Source: JAAELZ01 sp047639475
GTDB taxonomy: Bacteria > Pseudomonadota > Gammaproteobacteria > Arenicellales > Poriferihabitantaceae
Reading direction: 5' to 3'
NCBI GenBank assembly: GCA_047639475.1
Contig: JBLIOD010000064.1
Span: 1-14,291 of the forward strand
Length of the DNA stretch: 14,291 nt
Under the pieces are notes generated by a model. That model worked only from the letters and a program-made list of their open reading frames with translations. It was not told the origin of the DNA and ran no database searches. Shown here in pieces: positions 1-6,939 of the stretch. Each line of letters starts with the position of its first letter. Within the stretch, counting starts at the first letter, position 1. A program made the position numbers and the translations under genes.

Positions 1-15
1 GGGACGCTACCCTTT
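1..15. repeat. REP-like terminal inverted repeat, left copy
   Basis: The first 15 bases, GGGACGCTACCCTTT, match the reverse complement of bases 705-719 at 14 of 15 positions (C instead of G at base 7). The repeat overlaps the transposase stop codon (minus strand, bases 7-9). The window edge cuts off any outer part, so it cannot be seen whether this copy also folds into a hairpin. Confidence 0.75.
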
Positions 16-684
16 GTTTTCCTTAAATGGCCTTCCTTGTGGCTTATATCTTAGGCTCTTTCCTACTCTCTTCTCTAGCTTTTTAATAAACCTTTCGCCG
101 CCACAAGGCAGCCCTTTCTCAACATGCTTTTCAAGCAAACTTATCTTTTCTGGATTTTCTACCTGGCTAAGCCAAGCGGACCATTCAGTAGGCTTTACGC
201 CAATTTTAAGTCTATAATTCGACACCAATAGCTTATTTTCAACTAAGCCGCATCTAGCCGCGGCGCTAGACCATCGGTAATCCTCGGCTTGCTGTACTAT
301 CCCCGCTACAACAGGATTACGTTCTACATACCGTATCGCGGCCCAAGTATAGGCATCATCCATAGCAGAAGAGAAAAATCGACCTTGCCACAAATGACCT
401 TGCCAACCATAACGCTTATTTATGCGCTGTGCATAACGCATGTGAAGCGGCTTTAATACATTCTGTAACCCCGTTTCGGTGCTTGGTCTCAGCACCAAAT
501 GGATGTGGTTGCTCATTAGGCAATACGACATGAGTTCTACCGACCATTTCTTACAGTATTCATCCAACCAAATTAGATATCGCTCACGGTCTTCATCGGT
601 AAAAAATACATCTTCTTGGCGATTGCCGCGTTGGGTGATGTGATGGGGTACATCGGCAAATACATTTCTGGCTAATCTAGGCAC
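7..684 (-). CDS. REP-associated tyrosine transposase (RAYT, IS200-like Y1 family)
   Basis: This is a single-strand-DNA transposase of the HUH/Y1 superfamily. RAYTs cleave and join REP hairpins and are usually single-copy domesticated genes rather than free insertion sequences. The HUH metal-binding pair is visible as NHIHLV (His60, His62), and the catalytic tyrosine is most likely Tyr119 in IRYVERNPV. Other family hallmarks are the N-terminal PHHITQRGN (13-21), GHLWQGRF (96-103) and YRWSSAAA (136-143). The C-terminal GRPFK is a basic tail common in long RAYTs; at 225 residues it is longer than the roughly 165-residue E. coli protein. The only suitable start is GTG at 684, with a TATAAT-like hexamer just upstream and no clear Shine-Dalgarno. 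It appears intact. REP-like repeats in inverted orientation flank it, which supports the RAYT assignment over a plain IS200. Confidence 0.9.
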   Translation of the reverse strand: MPRLARNVFADVPHHITQRGNRQEDVFFTDEDRERYLIWLDEYCKKWSVELMSYCLMSNHIHLVLRPSTETGLQNVLKPLHMRYAQRINKRYGWQGHLWQGRFFSSAMDDAYTWAAIRYVERNPVVAGIVQQAEDYRWSSAAARCGLVENKLLVSNYRLKIGVKPTEWSAWLSQVENPEKISLLEKHVEKGLPCGGERFIKKLEKRVGKSLRYKPQGRPFKENKG

Positions 685-704
685 AAATACATTATACTAC
701 GCTT

Positions 705-723
705 AAAGGGTACCGTCCCCTTT
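705..723. repeat. REP-like hairpin, right copy of the RAYT-flanking repeat
   Basis: AAAGGG (705-710) and CCCTTT (718-723) form a six-pair stem around a seven-base loop, and bases 705-719 are the inverted partner of bases 1-15. The hairpin starts about 20 bases upstream of the transposase start and ends 5 bases before the stop codon of the neighbouring GFA gene. It could therefore also serve as the 3' end of that gene's transcript. A GTAG tetranucleotide (minus strand, 697-700) lies four bases from the foot of the hairpin, but on the other side from where E. coli RAYTs recognise it. Confidence 0.7.
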
Positions 724-727
724 ATAT

Positions 728-1153
728 TTATACTCTAGGAGGCATGGCCTCATGCTTAGGCAAATCGTTAGGTTCGACATACCAAATTGCATCTGATGCA
801 CAATAAATATTCTTATCAGGCTTTATACCCACTTCATCATCTAAGGTTCCCGCAGGCACAATAACCACGTTGCCGCCCTTTGATGCCCAAGGCAAAGAAG
901 AACCACATTGATTGCAAAAAGTCGTGGCGAAATACTTGGTGTCGTCAGGCAGATATTCTGTGACTTTTTGGGTAGATCCGATCCACGCAAATTGCGCCGG
1001 TTTCACAAACAGATTAGCAGCAAAAGCACTGCCAGTGAATTTTCGACATCTAGAGCAATGGCAATATTGAAAAATATTGATATGCCCACTTAATTGATAC
1101 TGGCAAGCTCCGCATAAGCACGAGCCTTGGGTTGGTTTGTCTAATTCAGTCAT
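728..1153 (-). CDS. GFA / CENP-V zinc-fold family protein
   Basis: This is a small cytoplasmic protein of the family named after glutathione-dependent formaldehyde-activating enzyme. Most bacterial members have no proven reaction, so formaldehyde or glutathione chemistry should not be assumed. The zinc-binding cysteines are all present: CLCGAC, CHCSRC and FCNQCG (Cys12, 14, 17, 31, 33, 36, 80 and 83, counting from the chosen start). Total length is 141 residues, normal for a single-domain member. ATG at 1153 is preferred over an in-frame TTG at 1159 because no ribosome binding site favours the longer form. The gene starts 15 nt after the acetyltransferase stop on the same strand, so the two are probably one transcript. 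A REP-like hairpin follows its stop codon. Confidence 0.85.
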   Translation of the reverse strand: MTELDKPTQGSCLCGACQYQLSGHINIFQYCHCSRCRKFTGSAFAANLFVKPAQFAWIGSTQKVTEYLPDDTKYFATTFCNQCGSSLPWASKGGNVVIVPAGTLDDEVGIKPDKNIYCASDAIWYVEPNDLPKHEAMPPRV

Positions 1154-1168
1154 AATCAAAGTTTATTG

Positions 1169-1588
1169 TTATATATGTTTGCACATGCTTAGTCTGGGCT
1201 CAACAGCAAATCCTAATGCGTCATAAAATGCTTGTACTTCTATGTTGTCACTACGTATTTGTAAGTTAACTTTGTGACAACCCAAATCCTTCAACACATC
1301 AACAGCATAGTTTACAACCGATTGGCCTAAACCATTTCTGTGATAGTCTGGGTCAACGGCAACTGCATACAACCACCCTCGATGCCCATCGTACCCCGCC
1401 ATACAGGCAGCGGCTAAGTGATCAGCACAATAGCTAACAAATATCAGCTCATCAACTGCCTGTTTTTCAGCAATAACCTGTTTAGGGGCATTATGCGGAG
1501 GATCGTTGGGAAATACTTTTCTCCAAAGATGAATAAGCGCAGCTTCATCGGTGGAAGTATATTTTCGGGTAATAGATTCAGTAAGCAT
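1169..1588 (-). CDS. GNAT-family N-acetyltransferase (YpeA-like)
   Basis: This is a predicted acetyl-CoA-dependent acetyltransferase of unknown substrate. From the ATG at 1588 the protein has 139 residues. It shows the GNAT motif A VAVDPDYHRNGLG (about 76-88), which carries the R/Q-x-x-G-x-G/A acetyl-CoA pyrophosphate loop. The later NIEVQAFYDALGF (about 115-127) is the typical motif B end. GYDGHRG (65-71) is a signature shared with the E. coli YpeA type as I recall it. A longer reading from TTG at 1645 would add 19 mostly hydrophobic residues that do not belong to the fold, so it is rejected. The gene diverges from deaD and runs into the GFA gene after 15 nt. Confidence 0.85.
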   Translation of the reverse strand: MLTESITRKYTSTDEAALIHLWRKVFPNDPPHNAPKQVIAEKQAVDELIFVSYCADHLAAACMAGYDGHRGWLYAVAVDPDYHRNGLGQSVVNYAVDVLKDLGCHKVNLQIRSDNIEVQAFYDALGFAVEPRLSMCKHI

Positions 1589-1693
1589 GTAATTAAGCAA
1601 TATAAGCCAAAATGACACTAAAGTAGGCGCAAAGTTAAGGTGCAACTAGCGCAATAAACCGTTAGACTCGCGCGCCTTCTTTATATGGGGCTT

Positions 1694-1708
1694 AGAAAAC
1701 GGTTTTCT
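1694..1708. promoter_or_regulatory. 15-bp palindrome in the deaD leader
   Basis: AGAAAAC-G-GTTTTCT is a perfect dyad with a one-base centre, about 58 bases before the deaD start codon and between the divergent GNAT and deaD genes. Nearby TTAGAA (1692-1697) and TTCTAA (1711-1716) form a second, overlapping pair. It could be a protein-binding site, or in RNA a short six-pair hairpin with a CGG loop. Which of these, if either, cannot be settled from the sequence. Confidence 0.4.
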
Positions 1709-1750
1709 GATTCTAAAGGAGTCCACACGAAGTATCCAATCATCTCATTG

Positions 1751-1755
1751 TAAGG
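1751..1755 (+). promoter_or_regulatory. Shine-Dalgarno sequence of deaD
   Basis: TAAGG ends ten bases before the ATG at 1766, an acceptable spacing. It supports that start, after which the protein begins directly with the Q-motif region. Confidence 0.6.
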
Positions 1756-1765
1756 CATAAACTTA

Positions 1766-3712
1766 ATGACCACCGAACGAGCCACCTCATTTGATCAACT
1801 AGCGTTATCAAAGCCGCTATTAACCGCACTTAATCAATTGGGATACGAGGCACCGACCCCCATTCAAGCAGAGACTATTCCACTGCTACTAGAAGGCAAA
1901 GATGTATTGGGCCAAGCTCAAACAGGTACCGGTAAAACCGCTGCTTTTGCCTTGCCACTGATCAGTCGATTAGACCTCAAGCTAACCGCACCACAGGTGT
2001 TGGTATTAGCGCCTACTCGCGAGCTAGCGATTCAAGTGGCTGAAGCGTTTCAGCAATACGCTAAAATGACGGATAACTTCCGCGTATTACCGATCTATGG
2101 CGGCCAAGAATACCGCACACAGATTCGAGGTCTTGCTAGAGGCGTTCATGTGGTGGTAGGCACACCAGGGCGCGTAATGGACCATATGCGCCGCGGCACA
2201 CTAAAGCTAGATAAGTTAAAGACACTGGTACTAGACGAAGCAGATGAAATGTTGCGCATGGGCTTTATTGACGACGTCAAGTGGGTGCTTGAGCAACTAC
2301 CAACAGAGCGTCAAATCGCCCTCTTTTCGGCCACGATGCCTAAAGAAATTGAACGGATCGCTAAGAGCTATTTAACCGAACCAGAAGTGGTCATGATCAA
2401 AGAATCAACCACTACTGCCAGCACCATAACGCAGCGCTATTTGATGGTAAAAGGACACCACAAACTAGAAGCATTAACACGCATCTTAGAAGCCGAAACA
2501 TTTGACGGAATTCTTGTATTCGTGCGTACCAAAAACGCTACCTTAGAACTAGCGCAAAAACTAGAAGCACGAGGTTATTCAGCCACTGCCCTCAATGGCG
2601 ACATTGCACAAAACCAACGTGAAAAAACCATTGAACGCCTCAAGAAAGGTCAGATTGACATATTGGTGGCTACCGATGTGGCGGCACGTGGTCTTGACGT
2701 AGAGCGTATTAGCCATGTAATTAATTATGATATTCCCTACGATACGGAAGCTTATGTCCACCGTATTGGTCGTACTGGCCGCGCCGGCCGCTCAGGTGAT
2801 GCTATCTTATTTGTAGCGCCGCGTGAAAGGCGTTTACTAGGTGCCATTGAAAAAGCCACTAACCAGCGTATCGAAGTATTGGAGTTGCCTTCTACTGAGT
2901 CAATTAACGTGCGTCGAATAGAACGATTCAAGAAGCAGATAAGCGAAACGGTCGCTAACACTGACTTAAAGTTCTTCCTCAAAATGATTGAAGAACATCA
3001 AACTGACAGCGAGATTGATGCCACCACGATAGCGGCAGCACTTGCCCACCAAATTCAAGGTGAACACCCTTTCCTATTGTCAAACAAGCCAATAGCAGAG
3101 ACCTCATCTAGGCATGACCGAGGCGATTCCGGTGATTCACGTGGATTCGGCAAAGAGTCTAGACGTGACCGTGGTTCACGCGGCGAGAACAACACTAGAG
3201 ATCGCGATAGACGCGATAATCAAGGGAGTCGAGATAATCGCACCCGCCCTGTTGAAGACGACATGGAGCGCTTTCGCATCGAAATCGGATTCGATCACGA
3301 TGTGAGACCGGGTAATATTGTAGGCGCCATTGCCAATGAAGCGGGAATTGATGGCGAGCATATCGGCCGAATTGATATTCGTGATGATTACAGCTTGGTA
3401 GATTTACCCAAGGATATGCCCAAAGACATTTTCAATAGCTTGAAAAAAGTATGGGTAGCTGGACAACAGCTAAATATTTCGCGTGCGGCAGATAAAAGTA
3501 ACTTCCCTGAAAAGGAAAGTCGAGAGCGTAATTTTGACAAGCCTAAGAAGGCTGGCAGACAAAACAGCAAAGACAGCAAAGACAGCAAAGACAGCAAAAA
3601 ACTACAGGGCGAAAAATCGTTTAGCAAGAAGTCAAAAAAAACAAAATCAGAGACCAAAGCTAACGGGGAAAAGCTCGGTGGCACCAAGTTTAGCAAAAAA
3701 GATAAAGACTAG
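1766..3712 (+). CDS. deaD: DEAD-box ATP-dependent RNA helicase DeaD/CsdA
   Basis: This cytoplasmic helicase unwinds structured RNA; the family acts in 50S ribosome assembly, mRNA decay and cold growth. All core motifs are present: Q motif around residues 8-34, AQTGTGKT (51-58), PTRELA (83-88), TPGR (133-136), DEAD (157-160), SAT (188-190), ATDVAARGLD (302-311) and HRIGRTGR (332-339). After the dimerisation-type segment comes an Arg/Asp/Ser-rich linker (about 449-498), then a DbpA-type RNA-binding domain (about 500-573). The last 75 residues are a Lys/Ser-rich disordered tail containing a Ser-Lys-Asp repeat encoded by a 9-bp tandem repeat. Length (648) fits the DeaD class rather than RhlB, RhlE or SrmB. 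It is single and divergent from the GNAT gene. The canonical motifs show no missing residue. Confidence 0.95.
   Translation: MTTERATSFDQLALSKPLLTALNQLGYEAPTPIQAETIPLLLEGKDVLGQAQTGTGKTAAFALPLISRLDLKLTAPQVLVLAPTRELAIQVAEAFQQYAKMTDNFRVLPIYGGQEYRTQIRGLARGVHVVVGTPGRVMDHMRRGTLKLDKLKTLVLDEADEMLRMGFIDDVKWVLEQLPTERQIALFSATMPKEIERIAKSYLTEPEVVMIKESTTTASTITQRYLMVKGHHKLEALTRILEAETFDGILVFVRTKNATLELAQKLEARGYSATALNGDIAQNQREKTIERLKKGQIDILVATDVAARGLDVERISHVINYDIPYDTEAYVHRIGRTGRAGRSGDAILFVAPRERRLLGAIEKATNQRIEVLELPSTESINVRRIERFKKQISETVANTDLKFFLKMIEEHQTDSEIDATTIAAALAHQIQGEHPFLLSNKPIAETSSRHDRGDSGDSRGFGKESRRDRGSRGENNTRDRDRRDNQGSRDNRTRPVEDDMERFRIEIGFDHDVRPGNIVGAIANEAGIDGEHIGRIDIRDDYSLVDLPKDMPKDIFNSLKKVWVAGQQLNISRAADKSNFPEKESRERNFDKPKKAGRQNSKDSKDSKDSKKLQGEKSFSKKSKKTKSETKANGEKLGGTKFSKKDKD
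3564..3599 (+). repeat. 9-bp tandem repeat (4 copies) in the deaD 3' coding region
   Basis: Three exact ACAGCAAAG units and a fourth ending in A encode the Ser-Lys-Asp repeats of the disordered helicase tail (residues about 600-612). Unit length is a multiple of three, so slippage would change tail length without breaking the frame. Confidence 0.85.
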
Positions 3713-3894
3713 GCTTGCTTAGCCTTTGCCGATCTCCCACTATAGGCCGACTGCACCTTAACATGGGCAAAGAACGGGTTAAGAGCATGAGATAGGACTT
3801 GATTTAGACGACACAGCAAGCCTGTATGAAAAGCTGAAGCTCGTAGCTAAATTATCGATCTAGCGAAACATGAAGCGACAGATAAGGCCTGTCG

Positions 3895-3930
3895 AAAGCA
3901 ATATTGAGAGTTTTCTCTCTTTATTGCTTT
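3895..3930. terminator. Possible bidirectional terminator stem-loop
   Basis: AAAGCAATA (3895-3903) pairs with TATTGCTTT (3922-3930). After a 2x2 TT/TT internal loop, GAGAG (3906-3910) pairs with CTCTC (3915-3919) around a TTTT loop. The stem totals 14 pairs, and its outer A/T pairs place a short T run on the 3' side in both directions. It lies between convergent genes, as a shared terminator would. It lacks a long clean T tract, so this is a moderate call. Confidence 0.45.
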
Positions 3931-3950
3931 TCGTTTCCCTCGATTAGTTG

Positions 3951-3973
3951 GTTTTTCTCTACGTAGAAAAAAC
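3951..3973. repeat. 23-bp imperfect palindrome centred on CTACGTAG
   Basis: The perfect core CTACGTAG (3959-3966) is extended on both sides by T/A-rich arms with one mismatched pair and a closing G-C pair. It lies 20 bases from the stem-loop at 3895-3930. It may be part of the same transcript-end region or a protein-binding site. Confidence 0.4.
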
Positions 3974-4084
3974 TGATTCCGTTCTTCAAATAAAGCACAG
4001 CTTTCTTTCCCTAGAGTAATGAGTTTCAAGCTAGCAACGATGTACTTTGCCTTGGTTTACCAAATCTTGGCTTTTGGACAACGA

Positions 4085-4825
4085 TCAAATAATGCGATCT
4101 CGATATAGCCGATCATAGTAAGGCAATGCTTCGTCTACGATCTTTTGTTCTGCCGTCGAGAGCGCAATATCTTTGGGTTTGTAGGGCATAAACCCTTCTG
4201 ATTTATTAACTGACGCGTACCAGTATTTCGCCCACACACCATCTGTTTCACGTTCGCCAGCGGGCCACGATAACATCTTGTCAGTATATGACACCCCCAA
4301 TGCTTCGCAAAGCTTTTGCAGTATACCCTTTGGGTTTTGCAGAAAATCTTTTGAGTCAATTACCAACGATGGTCGCTCTAGTTCATCAGTCACATATTCA
4401 TATAATTGCGCTTGCTGAATAAAACCAATGTCAGACAAAGTCGCTTGCTCTCTCACTGCGGCGTAGGAGGACAATACATCCGCGGGATGGCGAATCAAGA
4501 AACAATGCGCTAGTTTCGTTAACCACTCGCGATCAATATGATCTAGCAGGTGCATAGTCATGTGCTTTTGGTAATGAATGCTTTTGTCTGAGGGTAAATC
4601 AACAAAGCATTGATCAACGCCCAGCCGCCAATTTTGGCCCTGGACCTCAATCACTTCTTGTGCCCCTGGGTGTTCAATACCAGTATGATGGAGATATTGC
4701 CCATATAAGGGCTCATCCACTACTATAGCATCGCCGCGATTTTCCCAAGCACGCATCATAGCTGTGGAGATGTTACGTGGGCCAGACCACATGGCAATTC
4801 TTTTTATCTTGCTTTCTATTGTCAT
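4085..4825 (-). CDS. Sulfotransferase-like (PAPS-binding fold) protein
   Basis: This is a 246-residue protein with the P-loop-like fold of sulfotransferases, which move sulfate from PAPS to a hydroxyl or amine of an unknown acceptor. The N-terminal WSGPRNISTAMMRAW (about 13-27) matches the 5'-phosphosulfate loop of this family, and FLIRHPADVLSSYAA (about 109-123) matches the 3'-phosphate-binding strand and helix. Homologues are often labelled 'sulfotransferase family' or, misleadingly, 'branched-chain aminotransferase'; no aminotransferase feature is visible. ATG at 4825 is chosen, with the adjacent GTG at 4828 an alternative; a GAAG lies just upstream. It is divergent from the flavodoxin-like gene, with about 64 bp between start codons. 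No PAPS-synthesis genes are nearby. Confidence 0.8.
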   Translation of the reverse strand: MTIESKIKRIAMWSGPRNISTAMMRAWENRGDAIVVDEPLYGQYLHHTGIEHPGAQEVIEVQGQNWRLGVDQCFVDLPSDKSIHYQKHMTMHLLDHIDREWLTKLAHCFLIRHPADVLSSYAAVREQATLSDIGFIQQAQLYEYVTDELERPSLVIDSKDFLQNPKGILQKLCEALGVSYTDKMLSWPAGERETDGVWAKYWYASVNKSEGFMPYKPKDIALSTAEQKIVDEALPYYDRLYRDRII

Positions 4826-4889
4826 CACTCTTCGCTTTTCTTTGAAACACGCATAATTAACTTAAACTGGTTAATGTTAATATTTGAGC

Positions 4890-5351
4890 ATGCCTAATTT
4901 GTTAATCGTCTGCAATACGCCCACCAAAAACACACACATTTTATTTGATGCTGTGGTGCGCGGGGCGAACTCAGTTAATATCAATCATTTAACTCTCAGA
5001 GCCAAGCAACCCTTAGATGCCAGCAGCGACGATGTTCTGTGGTGCGATGCGATTATCATCGGCACCACCGAGCATTTTGGCGCAATGAGCGGACAAATCA
5101 AAGATTTCTTTGAACGCATATATTATCCCTGTTTAGATGAAAAGCAAGGCCTAGCAACAGCCTTATACATCAAAGCGGCTTTAGATGGTAATGGTACACA
5201 AATTGGCGTTGAAAAAATATTCAAAGGCTTACGCTGGCGCTTGGTCCAGCCCACTTTAATGCTGCACGGCGCCTATCACGCTAATTTTGTTGACCAATGT
5301 GAAGAGCTAGGTCAATACATGGCCGCTGGACTAGACGCGGGTATTTTCTAA
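4890..5351 (+). CDS. Flavodoxin-fold NAD(P)H-dependent oxidoreductase-like protein
   Basis: This predicted 153-residue FMN-binding protein belongs to the flavodoxin/WrbA-like group. The N-terminal strand LLIVCNTPTKNTHILFDAV (5-23 approximately) gives a phosphate-binding loop after the first beta strand. GTTEHFGAMSGQIKDFFER (about 58-76) is the typical second flavin-contacting loop of NAD(P)H:quinone reductase relatives. No extra domain or signal peptide is seen, so it is cytoplasmic. The chosen start is ATG at 4890; an in-frame TTG lies two codons upstream. No strong ribosome binding site is evident. Its TAA overlaps the stop codon of the convergent MATE gene by 4 nt. The electron-transfer partner is unknown. 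Confidence 0.8.
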   Translation: MPNLLIVCNTPTKNTHILFDAVVRGANSVNINHLTLRAKQPLDASSDDVLWCDAIIIGTTEHFGAMSGQIKDFFERIYYPCLDEKQGLATALYIKAALDGNGTQIGVEKIFKGLRWRLVQPTLMLHGAYHANFVDQCEELGQYMAAGLDAGIF

Positions 5352-6691
5352 GCGCTTTCATCAACGTCATCAAGCTGCGCTAATACTCTAGGATAGAGTA
5401 ACCACAACGTGACAGCGCGCATTATCATAAACAAGCAGAGGCTTAATAATAGCCCTTGGTTGCCCCAAATTGGCACTGATGCCCACACGCACACCAAATA
5501 AAATGCCGTTGATACTAACATCGCATTTCGCATTGCTGCAGTTTGCGTGGTACCAATAAAGATACCGTCTAGAACAAAACTCCAAACTGACACTATAGGC
5601 AAAACGACTAACCAAGGCGTATAACTGTGCGCCAATGCCAATACTGCTTGTTGATCTGTAAACAGCGCCATTAGCGGCCAACTAAATAATCCATAAATTG
5701 CGCCGATAAGCAGTGCGCTGATGACTGCCCATTTTGCTGAAATACTTACTGCTAGTCTGAAACGGCGTTTGTTACGTTCGCCAAAGGCGCTACCGACTAG
5801 GCCTTCTGCTGCAAAAGCAAAGCCATCCATGGCATAAGCCGCAATGCTTTGAAAATGCAACAAGATGGCATTAACTGCCAAATACAGCTCACCTAACTTG
5901 GCTCCTTGCGCGGTAAAATAAGCGAAGGCGAATACCAAACAGAGCGTGCGCACAAAAATATCTCCGTTGGCAAGCATCAATTGCTTAATGACACTCCATT
6001 CATAGATAGCCTTGGCATTAAACTTAGAAAAGGCACCGCTCACCATTTTTCTTAGCAGGAAAAACCCTGCAATCATTGCAAGATATTCTGAAATGAGCGT
6101 GGCCCATGCTACTCCAGCTACTCCCATATTTAATACGGGAACAAACAATAGATCTAACAGAATATTGCTTAGGTTTAATACCAACTGCAGCAATAGTGCG
6201 CCTTTGGTATTCTGCATTCCTATCAATACTCCAGTGAAGGCAAAAACGCATAAGGTTGCAGGCGCACTAAAAACGCGAATTAAGGCATATTCTTTTGCCA
6301 ATTGCTCTACGGCAGGGGTACTGTCTATCAATTGCAAAGCCAAACTAATCAACCATGGCCCAACAAGAATAACTAACCCTCCGATACCGAGCGCCAAGCT
6401 CACCACCCGGACAAAGATATGCGTTATTTCTTGATGGTTTTGCGCCCCCAAGGCCTGTGCTACAAAACCAGTAGTGCCCATTCTTAGGAAGCCAAACCCC
6501 CAGTATAGAAAACTAAATATCAACGCACCAACCGCCACGGCACCGATATAATGCGTTGCGCCCAAATGGCCAACCACTGCGGTATCTACCGCACCCACCA
6601 AAGGAACCGAGATATTTGACAAAATCATAGGACCAGCCAACATCCAAACTCGCTTGTCCGTGACGGCTTGATGAGATAATGGAGAGGTCAT
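5348..6691 (-). CDS. dinF: MATE-family multidrug/cation exporter, DinF type
   Basis: This 447-residue inner-membrane antiporter has about twelve hydrophobic segments and no signal peptide. MATE proteins export organic cations or metabolites in exchange for H+ or Na+. Asp36 in the first helix (GAVDTAVVG) and the Asn176/Asp180 pair in NILLD correspond, by position and spacing, to the proton-binding residues of archaeal and bacterial DinF-branch MATEs. Together with the closing segment this favours DinF over NorM. The gene symbol is by similarity; unlike E. coli dinF it does not follow lexA, and I see no LexA box upstream. ATG at 6691 lacks a good Shine-Dalgarno. The gene converges on the flavodoxin-like gene with a 4-nt overlap and diverges from fusA2. 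Confidence 0.88.
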   Translation of the reverse strand: MTSPLSHQAVTDKRVWMLAGPMILSNISVPLVGAVDTAVVGHLGATHYIGAVAVGALIFSFLYWGFGFLRMGTTGFVAQALGAQNHQEITHIFVRVVSLALGIGGLVILVGPWLISLALQLIDSTPAVEQLAKEYALIRVFSAPATLCVFAFTGVLIGMQNTKGALLLQLVLNLSNILLDLLFVPVLNMGVAGVAWATLISEYLAMIAGFFLLRKMVSGAFSKFNAKAIYEWSVIKQLMLANGDIFVRTLCLVFAFAYFTAQGAKLGELYLAVNAILLHFQSIAAYAMDGFAFAAEGLVGSAFGERNKRRFRLAVSISAKWAVISALLIGAIYGLFSWPLMALFTDQQAVLALAHSYTPWLVVLPIVSVWSFVLDGIFIGTTQTAAMRNAMLVSTAFYLVCVWASVPIWGNQGLLLSLCLFMIMRAVTLWLLYPRVLAQLDDVDESA

Positions 6692-6753
6692 ATATGATTA
6701 AAAGTTATTAGTGTAGATCAACCTGAGTAACTCACGCGCTTACTCGTAATTAA

Positions 6754-6772
6754 TTCAATTGTTACTATTGAA
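6754..6772. promoter_or_regulatory. Dyad TTCAAT-N7-ATTGAA between the MATE and fusA2 genes
   Basis: Two perfect 6-bp arms are separated by seven bases (TGTTACT), 62 bp upstream of the MATE start and about 170 bp upstream of the fusA2 start. The geometry, including T-N11-A half-sites, suits a dimeric regulator. Position favours the MATE gene as target. No matching regulator is visible in the window. Confidence 0.35.
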
Positions 6773-6843
6773 CGATGCAAATCTCGAATATGTTGTTTAT
6801 ACAGGTAAATAGTGGTTGAAACTGACAAATATGCCCCGATATT

Positions 6844-6880
6844 TTGTGCTTTCATTCCCTAAATGTTGTATCATGCGGCG
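6844..6880 (+). promoter_or_regulatory. Candidate fusA2 promoter with GC-rich discriminator
   Basis: TATCAT (6869-6874) is a reasonable -10 element, preceded by a weak TTGTGC (6844-6849) at a long 19-bp spacing. It is followed by GCGGCGCGC, a GC-rich discriminator typical of stringently controlled promoters of translation genes. This would leave a leader of about 60 nt before the ATG at 6940. The -35 box is poor, so the call is tentative. Confidence 0.35.
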
Positions 6881-6939
6881 CGCTTGAAAATCGGGTCCTT
6901 TGGGCCACCAAATTTGAATTTATTGCTAGAACTAGAGAC

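Larger units (their letters stand above)
3713..4084. other. Non-coding gap between convergent deaD and sulfotransferase genes
   Basis: I see no convincing gene in these 372 bases. A 60-codon minus-strand frame (3847-4029) has no recognisable motif and no ribosome binding site. AGGCT-TGCTT-AGCCT right at the deaD stop (3711-3725) is only a weak five-pair stem. Two stronger inverted structures, at 3895-3930 and 3951-3973, are listed separately and could be shared 3' ends of the two converging transcripts. Confidence 0.6.

Noticed and set aside
1589..1645. Hydrophobic N-terminal extension of the GNAT protein suggesting a membrane anchor
   Set aside because: It depends on a TTG start with no ribosome binding site. 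The fold begins just after the ATG at 1588, so a soluble enzyme is more likely.
3847..4029. 60-codon minus-strand frame in the gap after deaD
   Set aside because: It has no recognisable motif and no ribosome binding site, and it runs through the stem-loops at 3895-3973. It is most likely a chance frame.
6692..6753. Possible LexA/SOS box for the DinF-type exporter
   Set aside because: No CTG-N10-CAG pattern is found upstream of the MATE start, so DNA-damage control cannot be supported.
6844..6939. N-terminal extension of EF-G 2 by 32 codons from a TTG
   Set aside because: The added residues are unlike any EF-G, and the region overlaps the likely promoter. The family start is at the ATG at 6940.
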